DNA from: Paramecium octaurelia
Taxonomy: Eukaryota > Ciliophora > Oligohymenophorea > Peniculida > Parameciidae
Length of the DNA stretch: 64,000 bases
NCBI GenBank assembly: GCA_905182995.1
Contig: CAJJDP010000006.1
Location: 711,502 to 775,501 of the forward strand
Direction: 5' to 3'
Part shown: piece by piece, positions 11,252-23,400 of the stretch
Layout of the letters: every line of letters begins with the position of its first letter
Position numbering within the stretch: position 1 is the stretch's first letter
Program-made: the position numbers and the translations under genes
Notes under the pieces: model-generated
Databases searched by the model: none
Seen by the model: the letters and a program-made list of their open reading frames with translations, nothing else
What the model was told of the DNA's origin: nothing

Positions 11252-13374
11252 ATGAATCAAAGTCCAACCAAATTTGACACTCCAACAAAAATGCAATCTA
11301 AAATAGATCTGAAGATGAGAAAAAGTGGAGTACCTATAGCTCTAAAGAGATCCCCTTAATTTCAACTTTTTGATTGCTTCATGTTGACATATTTTCATCT
11401 TCCACCTTTTGCGGAGTAAATTTTACAGTATGATGTATTAAGATAATATAAATATAGGATTCCATTATAAGTGAAGAAGGTGTGACTTTGCTTTTGCAAA
11501 AGTTATTTGTGTAATTGATATATTGCAAGAAAAAAGACACCTCAGCATTAGAAGTTTATTAATTTATGAAGGATGATTATAATACTAGATTTAAAAGTGT
11601 TGAAGAGTTTTTGGTGAGATTCTTCGAGAAAGTTGATGAATCAATTTCAAAATACAGAACAATGCTTAATTAATTGGTGGAAGAGCATCCGATTAGAGAA
11701 TTGTTTATAGGTAAATTCATTAAGGGAAATGATGAAAGTACATTTAATTTGATTAAGATTGATTTAGATGAAGAATCCTTTATGGAAGGATTGTAAAAGA
11801 AATTTGAGTAAGAGGATTGTTCGATAAAAGAGTTGCCAAAAGTTTTATAATTTGAAATTACAAGGAAATCAAATCTAGTATTAATGTCAACAATATATTT
11901 GGATTAATTTATGCATTCTAACAAAGGGACAATCAAACAACATTAATCAGATATCAAAGAATTAACAATGAAGAGAGAAGAAATTGCTCAAAAAATTAAA
12001 AATATTGAAAATTATTAATAAACTTCATAAAGCATTCCTTAGATCTTGCAAATGACTATTAATATTATATAGGAATAAAGAGAAGAATTGATTGATGGAG
12101 ATCCAGCAATTGAGGGATTTATATCCTTGATCATGGAAGCAAATTAGGAATTAGAGAAATTGAAGGAAGAGCTTCACAAAATGGATGAACAAATTAAATA
12201 AATTATGGGTAGTTTCAATAAGATAGAATACAACTTACATGCTGTTATAGTTTATGATGGCGATTATGAATGCGTATATATCAAAAACAATGAACAATGC
12301 TTTTTTTTTGAAGATGGGTTTGCAGAAGTGAGAAAGAAATTTGAAATAGAGATGCAATATTCTCCAGAAACAATAGTATATTTGGTTTATCAAGATAAGA
12401 ATCTCAAAAGTGATTATAGTTTTACAGGTGGTTAGGGTAATCTTTTGGATATGGATGATAGGAAACCTTATGAATCCTTAATTAGAAAAGACCTCTAGTA
12501 ATATGCTGTTCAATTCAACCAAAAAGTTGATCAGGAATTACTATTCTTAAAATAATAATAATAGGCAGAAGAGGTATTCTAATAATATCTGACAAGATTG
12601 AATATTGTGATTCAATTAGTTCAGAAAAAAAATACTATTTAGGTACCTCATCTGAATAATTTCGCTACTTTCCTATGCTTTACTTAGAAGAAAATTGATG
12701 ATTATGTCAAATGGTAAATATTGGATTGTAGCATTAGAGATGTTACAGGTTAATCCATATAAGATATTAAGAATATGAATGCCTTTGCTCAAAAGTTAAG
12801 TGTTTTACTCTAAAATCAACCATAGAAGGCTCCCACCTAATTAACTGTTAGTAAGAAAGATATGCAGATCATGCAAATAAGATTGACAGATTATGTTTAA
12901 TATGAGTAACTCACTAAAGTATTAACTTATTCTCTGGAATGTATTCTTTAAGAGAAGAATTTATTAGCTCTTAATTCTATTAGATTTATTTATGATAGTT
13001 GTTAAAATAACATTATTGCAAATCTCAATTAAGAAATATTAAAGGCTTTGATGATTCATTTGGCTATTTTGACATTTAAATTTCATCAGCAATAAAATTA
13101 TTGCTAATTTTGGGATCACTTTTAGTGGATAATGGCTTATTGGCCATATATTAACCAATAAGACTTGGTCCATTAATAAATTTTTATCATTATAAAAGAC
13201 TTGAAGAAGAGAGCTAACAAGAAAGCCTTGAACTCTGATTAATAAAAGATTATCAAAAGGTTTATCACATCTGTGGAGGATAAGAAACTCACTGATGTGG
13301 GAAGCAATTTCTTATTAAGATAGGATCCTGTAACAATTTATTATATTCCTAGGTCTTAGAAGCCATTGCTGTGA
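11252..13374 (+). CDS. USP25/28-like ubiquitin-specific protease homologue, probably catalytically dead, 699 aa
   Basis: The order of conserved blocks follows the USP25/28 peptidase C19 family: a Cys-box region ending YFHLPPF, the LLLQKLFVQLIYCKKK helix, LPKVLQFEI, IYLDQFM, a long coiled-coil insertion, then YNLHAVIVYDGDYECVYI and the VYLVYQ strand near residue 350. The C-terminal ~300 residues are helical. The family cleaves ubiquitin with a Cys-His-Asp triad. Here the aligned Cys position is Gln38 (PIALKRSPQFQLF replaces the GNTC motif) and the GHY histidine position is Asp330. It is therefore likely a non-catalytic ubiquitin binder or scaffold. One 23-nt intron (11435-11457) is removed to give 700 codons. 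Start 11252 is the first in-frame ATG. Confidence 0.8.
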
Positions 13375-13655
13375 TTGATTGGAATCAGGATCATTATTAT
13401 TGGCTACCAGATAAATCAGAAGATATATCATAACAATTGTTGACAAACACTGCATTAATCTAATAGTTTCTTTAACTTGAATTTTAATTTGTTAAAAACA
13501 TTATGTAATAACAATAAACTTTTACTTATGACGAAAGGATTAAAATGATGCTACACAGTTAATTATGATTAATTTTATTAATGTATAAGTTAATTAGATA
13601 TATTATTAAGCTCTTTGCAATATTTATATATTTATATAAAACATAATAACAGCAA

Positions 13656-14586
13656 TCAAATCTTTTACTGTAATAAGGAATTGCAAATTAGTATTCTGTC
13701 ATAAAAGATTGTTGATTAATCGTAGTAAACTTATAACTTTGCTTGTGGATATTTCGATAATATCCATATGTTTTTTAAAGTAAATACTCCACAATCATGA
13801 GAGTTGCTTTGTTATGGGCAATTAGCGACTTTTAGTTCATATTCTTAGTTTTTAATCCTCTCTGCCATTTCTACAAGATTGTTGAACAATTAAGAATAGT
13901 TACTTCTTTTCATACTATCATAAATTGTGATAACTGATTATTCGAAGTCAATTTAAAAAGTATACCAATGTACGTTATTTTAGTTAAAAGGAGCTAGTAT
14001 TTATTTAGTATTTTGATCTATTTTAGCCTTTTAAGATATCCTTTTGAACTTATTATCATCAGCCTTTATTAATAAGTCAAATTAGAATGAGTTTAAGATG
14101 ACAGTCCCATTTTCGAAGTCTAATAATTTTGTAAAATTATTTATAATCTAACAATTATATTTATTGTGATTACTTCATCGTTTAACCAAACACCTGGTTT
14201 CAACCTAGAATATTATGGTGTTTTTAGAGCTGCTAAAACTTTATTGTACTCCTCTTCTGTTAGCAATTTGTAAAATTCCCTTTATTTTTTTGTCAAAGTT
14301 GAGTAGACTAAAATAATCCAAATTAATTACCTTATTTAATTGCAATCTAGTAATTCTCACTCTCTTTTGATATTTCCTTGTCTTCATTTTGCAAATTTGC
14401 TGTTTCTTAACTTTCCAATGAAAGTTCATCTAATTTATTTTTTATTTCTTAATATTAATCCTCCATTTAATTAATATCTTATAATTATTCTTTTAAGCCT
14501 TATAAAGGATCGGGCGGCTTAATTAGACTCAAACATTTTTCTTTTATCTTACTTGCAATTCTTGTAATATTTGACCAAAATTACAT
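13656..14586 (-). CDS. Ulp1/SENP-type cysteine protease (peptidase C48), 293 aa
   Basis: The protein should process or remove SUMO, or a related modifier. The conserved C48 order is present: LKPGVWLNDEIINNF, catalytic His in NNVHWYTFQID, Asp in ITIYDSMKR, and the nucleophile in CPQQSNSHDCGVF (Gln for the oxyanion hole, then Asp-Cys-Gly). Introns at 14148-14173 (26 nt) and 14308-14330 (23 nt) are removed to give 294 codons. The N-terminal ~110 residues are charged and coiled-coil-like (KPPDPLQGLKEQLQDINQME). The start ATG at 14586 opens the frame containing all of this. SUMO and NEDD8 specificity cannot be told apart here. Confidence 0.88.
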
Positions 14587-15019
14587 AATAATTATATAAA
14601 ATATATTAACATTTCAAAATCAATTTTTAGGTAAATCTGCAAATTATTGTACTTGATTGTTTTGCTGATTTTCAACATTTTATTATGGAAGCTCCAATTC
14701 TTATATTTGTTCCAGATCCCTTAGCATTATGTTTTAATATTCTTTCCTTAATCCTATTATAATGATAATTGCACAAAGTGCTAATAAAATCTAATAAGCT
14801 TTAAATTATATAAGGCCTTACATACACTAATTAATATTTTATATTTTACAATTTTATTAATTAAAAAAATTCTAGTTATTGGTTATCAAATTCAACTAAA
14901 TAGATCTCCATTTTCTCATTCTTCATTATTAAATATTATATAAATAAATCTTATTCTTTTTGAAATCTAAAATTAGATAATTAATTAAATTAAAATGATC
15001 AATTAAATTTCTGCTTGCT
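14587..15019. other. Intergenic, 430 bp
   Basis: AT-rich spacer between two minus-strand genes. Nothing recognised. Confidence 0.5.
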
Positions 15020-15433
15020 TCAACGTTTATAAAATGCTTCAACTTTAATTAAAATTAGTGCAAAGTTATCAGTACTGCCTCCTCTATTATAATATCTTAT
15101 TGTATCGACTTATTAATCTGCAAATTTTATGTACATGCTTCCTGTAGCTGCTAAGCTGTCAAATATTAGTTTTTCAGTCCCATTGAAACTAATAAAAACT
15201 TAAAAATTGTATGTTCTATAGGTGTAATCCCACAAGCTTAAGAAAACCGTGTTGATCTCATAAGATTACATTGTCCGAAATATCAATGACTAATCTAGTG
15301 CACTATATGTAAATCCAAATGAGAAATTTACTATATAAATAGTATCTCTGGTTGGGATACTACTATAAAAATCAGGTTAATAATAATTAGTTCTTGCCGT
15401 CGTGAGTAAACCACCACTTCGAAAGGATAACAT
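15020..15433 (-). CDS. Small protein, possible H-type lectin-like fold, 137 aa
   Basis: An uninterrupted frame of 138 codons with higher Gly/Thr/Tyr content than the surrounding DNA (SGGLLTTARTNYYQP; FLSLWDYTYRTYNFQVFISF; IRYYNRGGSTDNFALILIKV). The alternating hydrophobic and aromatic strands resemble the beta-sandwich of H-type lectins, which are common in ciliates, but I cannot confirm this. There is no signal peptide at this start. An upstream TGA closes the frame, so the gene is either short or has an upstream exon I did not find. Confidence 0.45.
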
Positions 15434-16017
15434 ATTTTTAGAGTTTCCTCTCAAAATTTTTCTTATTTTCTACTCTCTCAACGTGCATGGTGTCTCTATG
15501 GCTGTTTAAACGTTATAAAGTAACACCAAAAAAAATATGGTGTTCTAAAAATTCATTCAATTTTCCTAAAAATTATTTATTTATTTGATAAGCCTAAAAT
15601 TTCTTGAGAATATCTAAAGTAAGTTAATCAATTTACTGTTGGTATATTTACTTTATTTAATAAAAATCACTAAGTATTTGTCAAAATTTATTAAACGTAT
15701 TTTGAAATTTACTTAAACACAGGAAAGTTGTTAAGGTAAAGAAAAGATCAAAAAATAACTATTAATATTAACTTAATATTCGAATAAAAAATTATTAAAG
15801 CTTAATAACAATTAAATAATTAATTTTTTATGGAATAGAGAATAGCAAATATTAGAATAGGAATAATAGCTTTGAAATAAATTTCTAAGCTTTTATTTTG
15901 AAAAAGAAAAAAATGAATTTATAAGGTTTTTATTATTCGCGCTAAATTATGCAAATCTAGCACTGTTAAATTCAAGAAATAATTCAAAGTGTATATACCA
16001 ATTGATTATTAATTAAA
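15434..16017. other. Intergenic, ~580 bp
   Basis: AT-rich DNA with poly-A/T runs. No gene, RNA or repeat recognised. Confidence 0.5.
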
Positions 16018-16372
16018 TCAGTCATAAAATAACTCTCTAAATTGTCCTTAAACCATACTTATCACTTTCTTATATAGTTCAAAATCAAATGTTTGATCTA
16101 ATTCTGTAAATTCTTTTGCTTCTAAATAACCTTCCTCATTTAATTTGCCTCTTATTTCCAAAAGGATATCATCATTACTTTCTGGAACTTCCTCAATCTC
16201 TGTTACTTTTACAATTGCTACATAATGCCATATTTTTACTTCCATCTACACTAAATTCAACGTAATCACCTTTACTTTAAATCAATTTTCCAACAAGTGT
16301 CACATGTTACCCTTTGAATTTTGATATCATGTCTGCATTTATTCTCTAAAAACTAGTTGGAGTTTCTGTCAT
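16018..16372 (-). CDS. Replication protein A 14-kDa subunit (RPA3), 110 aa
   Basis: This is the smallest subunit of the heterotrimeric ssDNA-binding protein RPA, used in nuclear replication and repair. The OB-fold sequence is recognisable from the start: RINADMISKFKGQHVTLVGK, then VEFSVDG, EVPESNDDILLEIRGKLNEE and TFDFELYKKVISMV. The length matches the family (~110-120 aa). A 22-nt intron at 16218-16239 interrupts the OB fold; removal gives 111 codons. Stop TGA is at 16018-16020. Confidence 0.88.
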
Positions 16373-17938
16373 AAATTTATTATTTAAAATAAAAAATGCG
16401 CTCCGTAAATACAATTCATAAATTTTGATACTCAAATTTAATTATATTTTTTATAGTATAGCTCTTAGATGAACTAACTTCAGAAGAAATAGATTAACAT
16501 TTCATTCAAATAATAACTTTATTTAGTATCACTTACAACAGTGTATATATCATTAAATTTCATTATTATATTAATAACAAGTTTATAAAGAATTAAGATT
16601 ATTACTGAAATCGATGTACCTTAATTTAGATTCAGTTTCTATTAGCGATACTAATTTTAAATAGATTGATAATTAATTCACCATATGAATGATTTCTAAT
16701 AAAATTCCTTTATGCAAGCACTATAGCTATATAAAAAATAACATATATTTAGAATTATAGAGTTATCTCAATTCAAAGGAAACTAAAATATTTATATAAT
16801 TTATTGTCAGACAAATGATTTATTATATTAAAAAAAAATGAAAAGGATAACAATAATAATTGTAAATTCAAGGGAATACAATATTATTAGCTGAATTCAA
16901 TTGCACCTTAAAAGGGTGATTAATCTAGATTTTAAAATTTGTTCTAATCCCAACTTTACTTAAGCTGATTTAAAATAGCAAAATAGATTAATAAGTAAAT
17001 CTATTAAATCAGCAAAAATTATTTTAATTGAATAGGCAATTGTTCGTCCAGAACTATTATTTATTAAAGTCACTTTTCATATTATTGAATTGATTTAAGA
17101 TAGTATCCCAAAGTTAAATTAATGAAAAGATTGGATCTCTCTTCTTCAACCTCATTGGATTTTTCAATTGTGTTACAATTTTTCCTGATGTATAAGATGT
17201 TCACATGTTCACATTTAAATTATCTTTGTAAATTTACATGAGTGTTCAACCAATTATTTCTATTTTTAATCAAATTCAGATTTAACAATTTTGCTAATAT
17301 TTTTTGGATTGATAATAAATTAAGAATTTTTGGATATACTATTTCTAGAATCCTTTTTATTTATTGTAAATAAATATCCGATAAACTTATGGATGATGAA
17401 TCTATTATGAAATTTATTGCAAACTAAATCGAATTCTCATTTTTAATAGTGTTGGTCAACAGGCTTTCGTTTCAAATTAAATAAAAGATCTTAATGTATG
17501 AATTAGATCTGACTTCTAAATAATGCCAAAAGTTAATTTTTACTGATTCTGATGTTTTGTTGTATCTGATTACTTATTCATGCTCTAAACATTTTGTAGA
17601 ACTGTAAATTCAACTTTCTTTTTTATATTTTTATTTCTCAAGTCATTTATTTAAGGAAAATTGATTTGCGCGCTAATTGAATGATTATCAATACAATTTA
17701 CATTCCAATTCAATGTACTTAAGTATCTCTGTTTATTCATTATTTATTTTTAATTTTGATTTTATTGATTATCATTTCCCCATGATATGATTATCATCTC
17801 AATATATAGTATTTATTATTATGCATTCTTCATCTTATTAATATAATTCTTTGCTATTGGGATCTGTCTTATTTCATGAGAAATGTAGCCTTCTCATTCT
17901 TAAAATATTATTGATATTATTTAATATATAATAATTCT
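16373..17938. other. Gene-poor AT-rich stretch, 1.6 kb
   Basis: No confident gene. Between 16895 and 17664 on the plus strand there are long TGA-free frames joined by one frame change (near 17122) and one in-frame TGA (17239). The composition is rich in F, L, I and S and is probably chance, or a badly decayed gene. No tRNA or snRNA signature was seen. Confidence 0.45.
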
Positions 17939-18191
17939 TCAATCGCTTTCGATTGTAAACATTCTCAAAGTGCCCAAAGCAACACTGCCTAAGAATTGAT
18001 AAAATTCTTCCTAACAAATTTTAAGTGCAATTTACTTCTGTCTTGAATGAATCTTCTTATTATAAATGTCTTCTATAATTCCTAATTGGTCTAAGAACAT
18101 TTCTTTCTAGCTTTCTATTAAAAGGTGGAACAAATAAGTATCCAAGTGTAACTGCTCCTGCTGTTCCTAATGCTACTTTTGCCAAAACCAT
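17939..18191 (-). CDS. Small protein with N-terminal hydrophobic segment, 75 aa
   Basis: MVLAKVALGTAGAVTLGYLF forms an apparent signal anchor. The mature part follows: EMFLDQLGIIEDIYNKKIHS, then CQEEFYQFLGSVALGTLRMF. This requires one 25-nt intron (18107-18131) beginning GTT rather than the usual GTA; 76 codons result. Without the intron the frame becomes basic and runs into TGA, so splicing is favoured. It could be a small mitochondrial or membrane-associated protein. No family recognised. Confidence 0.5.
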
Positions 18192-19408
18192 TTTATATAT
18201 TTTAATATTTTAATAAAAAATTATTAATCTAAATTTAATATTATTTAGTAACAACATATTGTGACTATAATTTTTCTAATTTAAATTTGATCTAACAAAA
18301 TCAATGGGTTTTGCAATCCCCTCTTTATGTAATAGCGAAAATGAAAAATTTTGGGATACTAGAAACATAATTTAAGAGAGAAGATTTATTATTGCTTTTC
18401 CTTTTAATTTTTGTTGTTAATGGGAAGAAGTACGTGTAAAGTAAGTTAAATTAATATAATATAAAATAAAATTTAGATAGTTGAACTTTGAAATACTCAA
18501 TACTAAACTTAAGTATGTAAATTATAATAGCTGACAAAAATAATTACTATTTGATGCTTAAGTACTGATAGATCACTAAATTTTGAGATGCAAAAATTTT
18601 CCATCTAAAACATCAGAAAATAAGTATTGATTTTTTATCTAATTCAAGTAAAAATGCTATGAGCATTTATTTAAAAACAGATTGATATTAAATTAGAATG
18701 TCTCTAAGGGGCTAGTCTTATTTAGAATGGAGTTCTAAAATAAAATTGTAATAATAAGAATTCTCTTTCTAAATTATTAGTATTCTCTTTATCAGTTAGA
18801 CAGCTATTTATTTGAAATAATACTTACCTGAATCGGATTGATCTTTTTATTATTTAATAATATTGAACTTTCTTTATTTATGACTTAATTAATTTGCTTT
18901 TTCAAATTAATATTGGGAATTAATTTCTCATGTATAAATAATTTTAAATATTTAAAATTTTATTATTTAAAATTCAAACCTTAATGTAAGGTATTTACAT
19001 GAGATATTGTATTTAAATTGAAGATTACTTCTCAAGCATAAGTCTGAAAGAAGGCGATAATTTGAAAAGTAATTTTAAAATATAAATTGAATTCATTAAA
19101 ATAATGAGTTGAAGATTATACATTTGAAAATTTTATATAAATTTCTTGAAGTTGGAGATTATTGTCAAAAAGTGCAGAGATAGACATTATTTTCAGAAAA
19201 GAATGCAACTTGGCTTTCACTACTTATTGAATTGTCATATTTATTAAAAATCAATATAATTAATAAGTATTAATCAATATAAATTATTTATTAATTACAT
19301 ATCTTCGCTTGATATTTCTTAGTAATATATTTTAATTAACACACTTAAACTGGCATTCATAATTGCCAGTTTTAACACTAAAATCATTTATTATATTATT
19401 TCAGCTTT
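18192..19408. other. Gene-poor AT-rich stretch, 1.2 kb
   Basis: No ORF of convincing composition. The only structure seen is a 9-bp inverted repeat at 19347-19372, about 40 bp upstream of the next gene. Confidence 0.5.
19347..19372. repeat. Inverted repeat (hairpin), 9-bp arms
   Basis: AAACTGGCA and TGCCAGTTT are separated by 8 nt. The stem is the most GC-rich spot in the surrounding kilobase. It lies just upstream of the 19409 gene; function unknown. Confidence 0.5.
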
Positions 19409-20350
19409 ATGTCATCTATATATTCTATGCATTCCACTCCTAAGTGCCAGCTGAAGTAAGAGGCTGGTCTTGAAAAAATACATCATAGAACAATAAAAAA
19501 ATAACAAAAGTAAACTCTCTAAACGAAGAAAAAGTCTGAGCAATCTATTATTTTAGCTTATCAAAATAATAGAAAACTGAGATAATAGACTTATGAAATC
19601 ACTCATAAAAAATATTTAGATCAATCCTATGGTTCAATTCAAAACATTCTAATCCCTTTGGGAAGATTACAAATTGATGAATTTACGATAAATAATAAAA
19701 TTTTGGAAAGGAAAATTACTCCAGAGTTTGTTGAGTGCAAATTGTCACCAACAAACTCTTGTGAAGAAGAAAATGAACTTACAAAAAACAATAGTTTTTA
19801 TTAATATGAATTATTACAATTATACAATAGTTTACCAGTATTAGCTTAGTAATAAAACGAAAGAAGAAGATATGAGGACTCATTAAATCTACCTTATGAA
19901 TGTATCACTTTGTAGTTTCACAATAACAAACTAATCAAAATATAGAAAAAATGGAATTATGATTTTCTTCGAATGATGGGAATTAATCAAGAAATAATTG
20001 ATGATTATATTTTTAATCACAATTTGTTACCTAAATGTTGGGATCTAAACAAAATATACTAGATAATTGGTGAGACTAGATTTGCCACAAATATCAAAAA
20101 TTATTAGGGAGAAGAATTTATTTCTAATGTTGATATAAAAATATTTACAGAATAAAATAAAAGTACCTCAATTAAAGAATAAGTGATTTATTTCTCATTT
20201 AAATGTGAAAGACAATTCCTAAGTGTTGAGTAGATAGAAAAAAATTTCTAACACTATTTTAAGTTGGATTAAATTGCTTCAGATTGGTATATGTCGATCC
20301 ATAGATCTAGAATTACAAAGAGATGTTCTATAAGATAAAAAGCTAATTGA
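19409..20350 (+). CDS. Hypothetical protein, 313 aa
   Basis: A single 314-codon frame without introns. The N-terminal ~60 residues are basic and Q/K rich (KKQQKQTLQTKKKSEQS). The centre and C-terminus look folded, with Trp and Tyr (WNYDFLRMMGINQEIIDDYI; PKCWDLNKIY; WYMSIHRSRITKRCSIR). No domain was recognised. It converges with the giant membrane-protein gene (stop 20470), leaving 119 bp. Confidence 0.65.
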
Positions 20351-20469
20351 GAAAATGGATGACTTCTTCATTTATTAATTTATTTAATTATAATTTAATT
20401 TAGTAAAATTAAACTTAAATGTAAATGCTATAGAATAATTAGATTGCTATTTATGTTTTTATTAATCTT

Positions 20470-23400
20470 TCAGTCTAAAATTTTTGTGTTTTAGTTCCTA
20501 TCTGTATTTATGAAAGGCCTAGTTGTATTTTGTGACAAAGGATTTGAAGCAATAAAGCTAGAATCCTTGATGCTCAATAAAACTTGTCTGCTATTGATAA
20601 ATTTCGATTGGTTTTTTAAATACTGTTTAATTTTCCTAAATCTAGTTTGAATTCTTTCTTCTTGATCCTTTCTCAACAAAAGATATGGTTTGAGGCATTT
20701 CATTTCTTTAGCTATAGATGGGAATCTTCTAATAATTATTTTTCTTATAAAATCTAATTGTAAGTTTAATTTTGCTATGTATGCAATGAAAATTCTATGT
20801 AATAGTGCTTCTGTTAAGGCCAAAATTAGAAAAATTATGATCATTTAAATCAAATAATTCAGATACATGATGTTTGCTTATTAAACTGCATAGAGCAGGA
20901 GACAACATATAATGGTGACAGACAATAAGAAGGATGTTTTGACATCAATAGTACTTATGGATTATAATTTATATGGCTAAAGTTATTAGCAAAGCTTGTA
21001 GTAAATTAAGATGATCAAAAAGATTATGATTCCTTTTACTAGTATAAATTATTCATAGTAATTAACAATAAGGATAATAGATAGCTTTTGAAGCATTTTA
21101 ATGATTTCCCAATAATAGGATTCCGCTGTATACTCGTTATATAAAAAAGAATATTTTATTCTTGCATTCTTATCATCAAGGCAATCTTTCACTCTTTTTA
21201 ATTGCAGATACAAAAACAAAGGAATGAGGATACCATAAACTATTAAAATGGGGTATATGAATCTAATAGACCAATCTTGATGAACTTAAGTATCATATCT
21301 ATGTTCTACATTAGCTTGAATCCAATCAATCCCTGAGAGCGATCTTTTAGTTATCAATGAGACACCCCTAAAATTAATTAGTATAATACCATTTAATAAT
21401 ATTTTGCTAATTCAAACAGTATAAATAAATTATTGCAGAGAAAATGTACGATTTAGAAAAAGTCACTTATTTCCTAAGTAAAAATAACAAAAATATAAAG
21501 CATCCTAGTGCAAAATGCAAGAGAGGCAATAATAGCATTAAAATATAATGGGCATATTCATAATTAATGTTAGTAATATATGGTATTGAACAATCGAGTT
21601 GATATGTTACCATATAAGTGGAATCACCCAAAAATAAAATAGCATTTGTCAAATTGGAAAATATTGAAATTTAGAATGTGCTAATTAATGATAAAATCTA
21701 AAAGATGTTATTAGCCAATTTAATTAAAGTACTGGTTTAATCAATCATCTATTTGTGAATAGTTCCAAAATGTCTATAAAGGCATTTTAATTTAAACAAT
21801 TATCTATTAGAAAATTGATTACTTTTTATAGTCAATCCAATCAGCAACACAATCCATAAAGTATCAATAATCATAAAAGCAAATTAATAGCTGAACTCAC
21901 CACATATTTAGCAATTCTAAGCTTTGTTATTCAAGAAAGAACCTTGTCCTCTTATATTATAAATATCACATTATTCGCATAATGCTCCTAGTGCTCCAAT
22001 ATCACAAGATTGATCAGAGACCTACCATCCACCAAGGCATCTACCAGGATATGTATTGCACTATTCAATTTTATTAGATCTTAAAGTTGGCCTCCAATAC
22101 CCACTTTATAATTCAATTAATGCCCCTGTTGTGCTTTTGATCATTTAAATGTTTATTCTTTGACAGGAGGTTGCCTTGTATTCCACAGAATAATACCCTT
22201 GGTTGCTGTCACATTTGAGGCATTTGCTATCTTAATAATATTCTCCAATTTGGCATTTAAAGGATTTGCTGTAAAACCTTAAGAAGTAATTGTTCTTTTT
22301 AATACTATCACATTGAACATCAGTTCTAAGGTAATTATTATTCTCCAAGTAAGGATCGAATGTAAATATAAGTTAATTTAAATTGTATAAAGATTTAGTG
22401 CCATCATACAACAGTGATGATGTTATAATTGTATTATTAATAATTTATTCATCATTTTCTACTTACATCATATGCTAAATACTAAAGTTGCATTTAGTAT
22501 TGTTTTATTCAATCATTTGTTCATTTTGAAAATTAAATGTTTTTATTGTTATATCTAATGGATATTTGTAAAATGAAGTAGTATTTTTATTAAATTTTTG
22601 AAAGCTATTTAAATCTGTTCCGCTTGGAAAATATAAATATTTTGTTAATTTTGATTTATTATAGTATAAAACTTCCTCAATAGTAATGTTATCAGTTTGA
22701 TATGTCTATCTATGATGAGGAATATCATTCATTTGTAATTACAGGATACTTGCTTGGGTTGCTACATTATTGCCATATACTGAGGCTTTATTTTCTATAA
22801 AATGAAATGAATCAGAAATATTATCGTATCTATTCAAATCATAAATAGCTCCACCAATTTGAGCTTAATTTGAATAAAAATTGATATCAATAAATTTAAG
22901 AGGTTAATTACTATTTTAATAATGGATTGCTCCTCCTTTGGTTTTTGCTAAATTCTAAATGAAAAAGCTTTATTTAATAAGAAAACCGAAATTATCTGAT
23001 CTAATTGCTCCTCCTATATAAGCTTTATTATTAATAAATTTAGATTTTGTAAGTCTATGGTATTTTTTAGTATCCTCTGATTTCACCAAAAAACAAGTAT
23101 CAAAACCACAAATATTAGATAGAAAAATTAATTCTTGTAGTTTTAAATTTATATTGCTTTATTGGTTATATAAATAAAACACTCCGCTATTACAATAAGT
23201 GCAATTATTATAATGTAAATTCAGCAATTTAACATGAACTGATGAGATGTTTTCATAAATATTCATTTATATAAGTGATCTCAAATTATCTCCTTAAACT
23301 AAAGATGAAAAATAATTGTTTAAATTAACAATTTGTTAGGCATAATTTGGGTAATGCTTTTCTTAATTTTAATATTCGATACAATCAGTAATTAAAAGGC

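Noticed and set aside
16895-17664. A possible decayed gene: long open frames with one frame change (17122) and one in-frame TGA (17239).
   Set aside because: The same composition bias as random AT-rich DNA and no recognisable homology. The frame breaks are what non-coding DNA would show.
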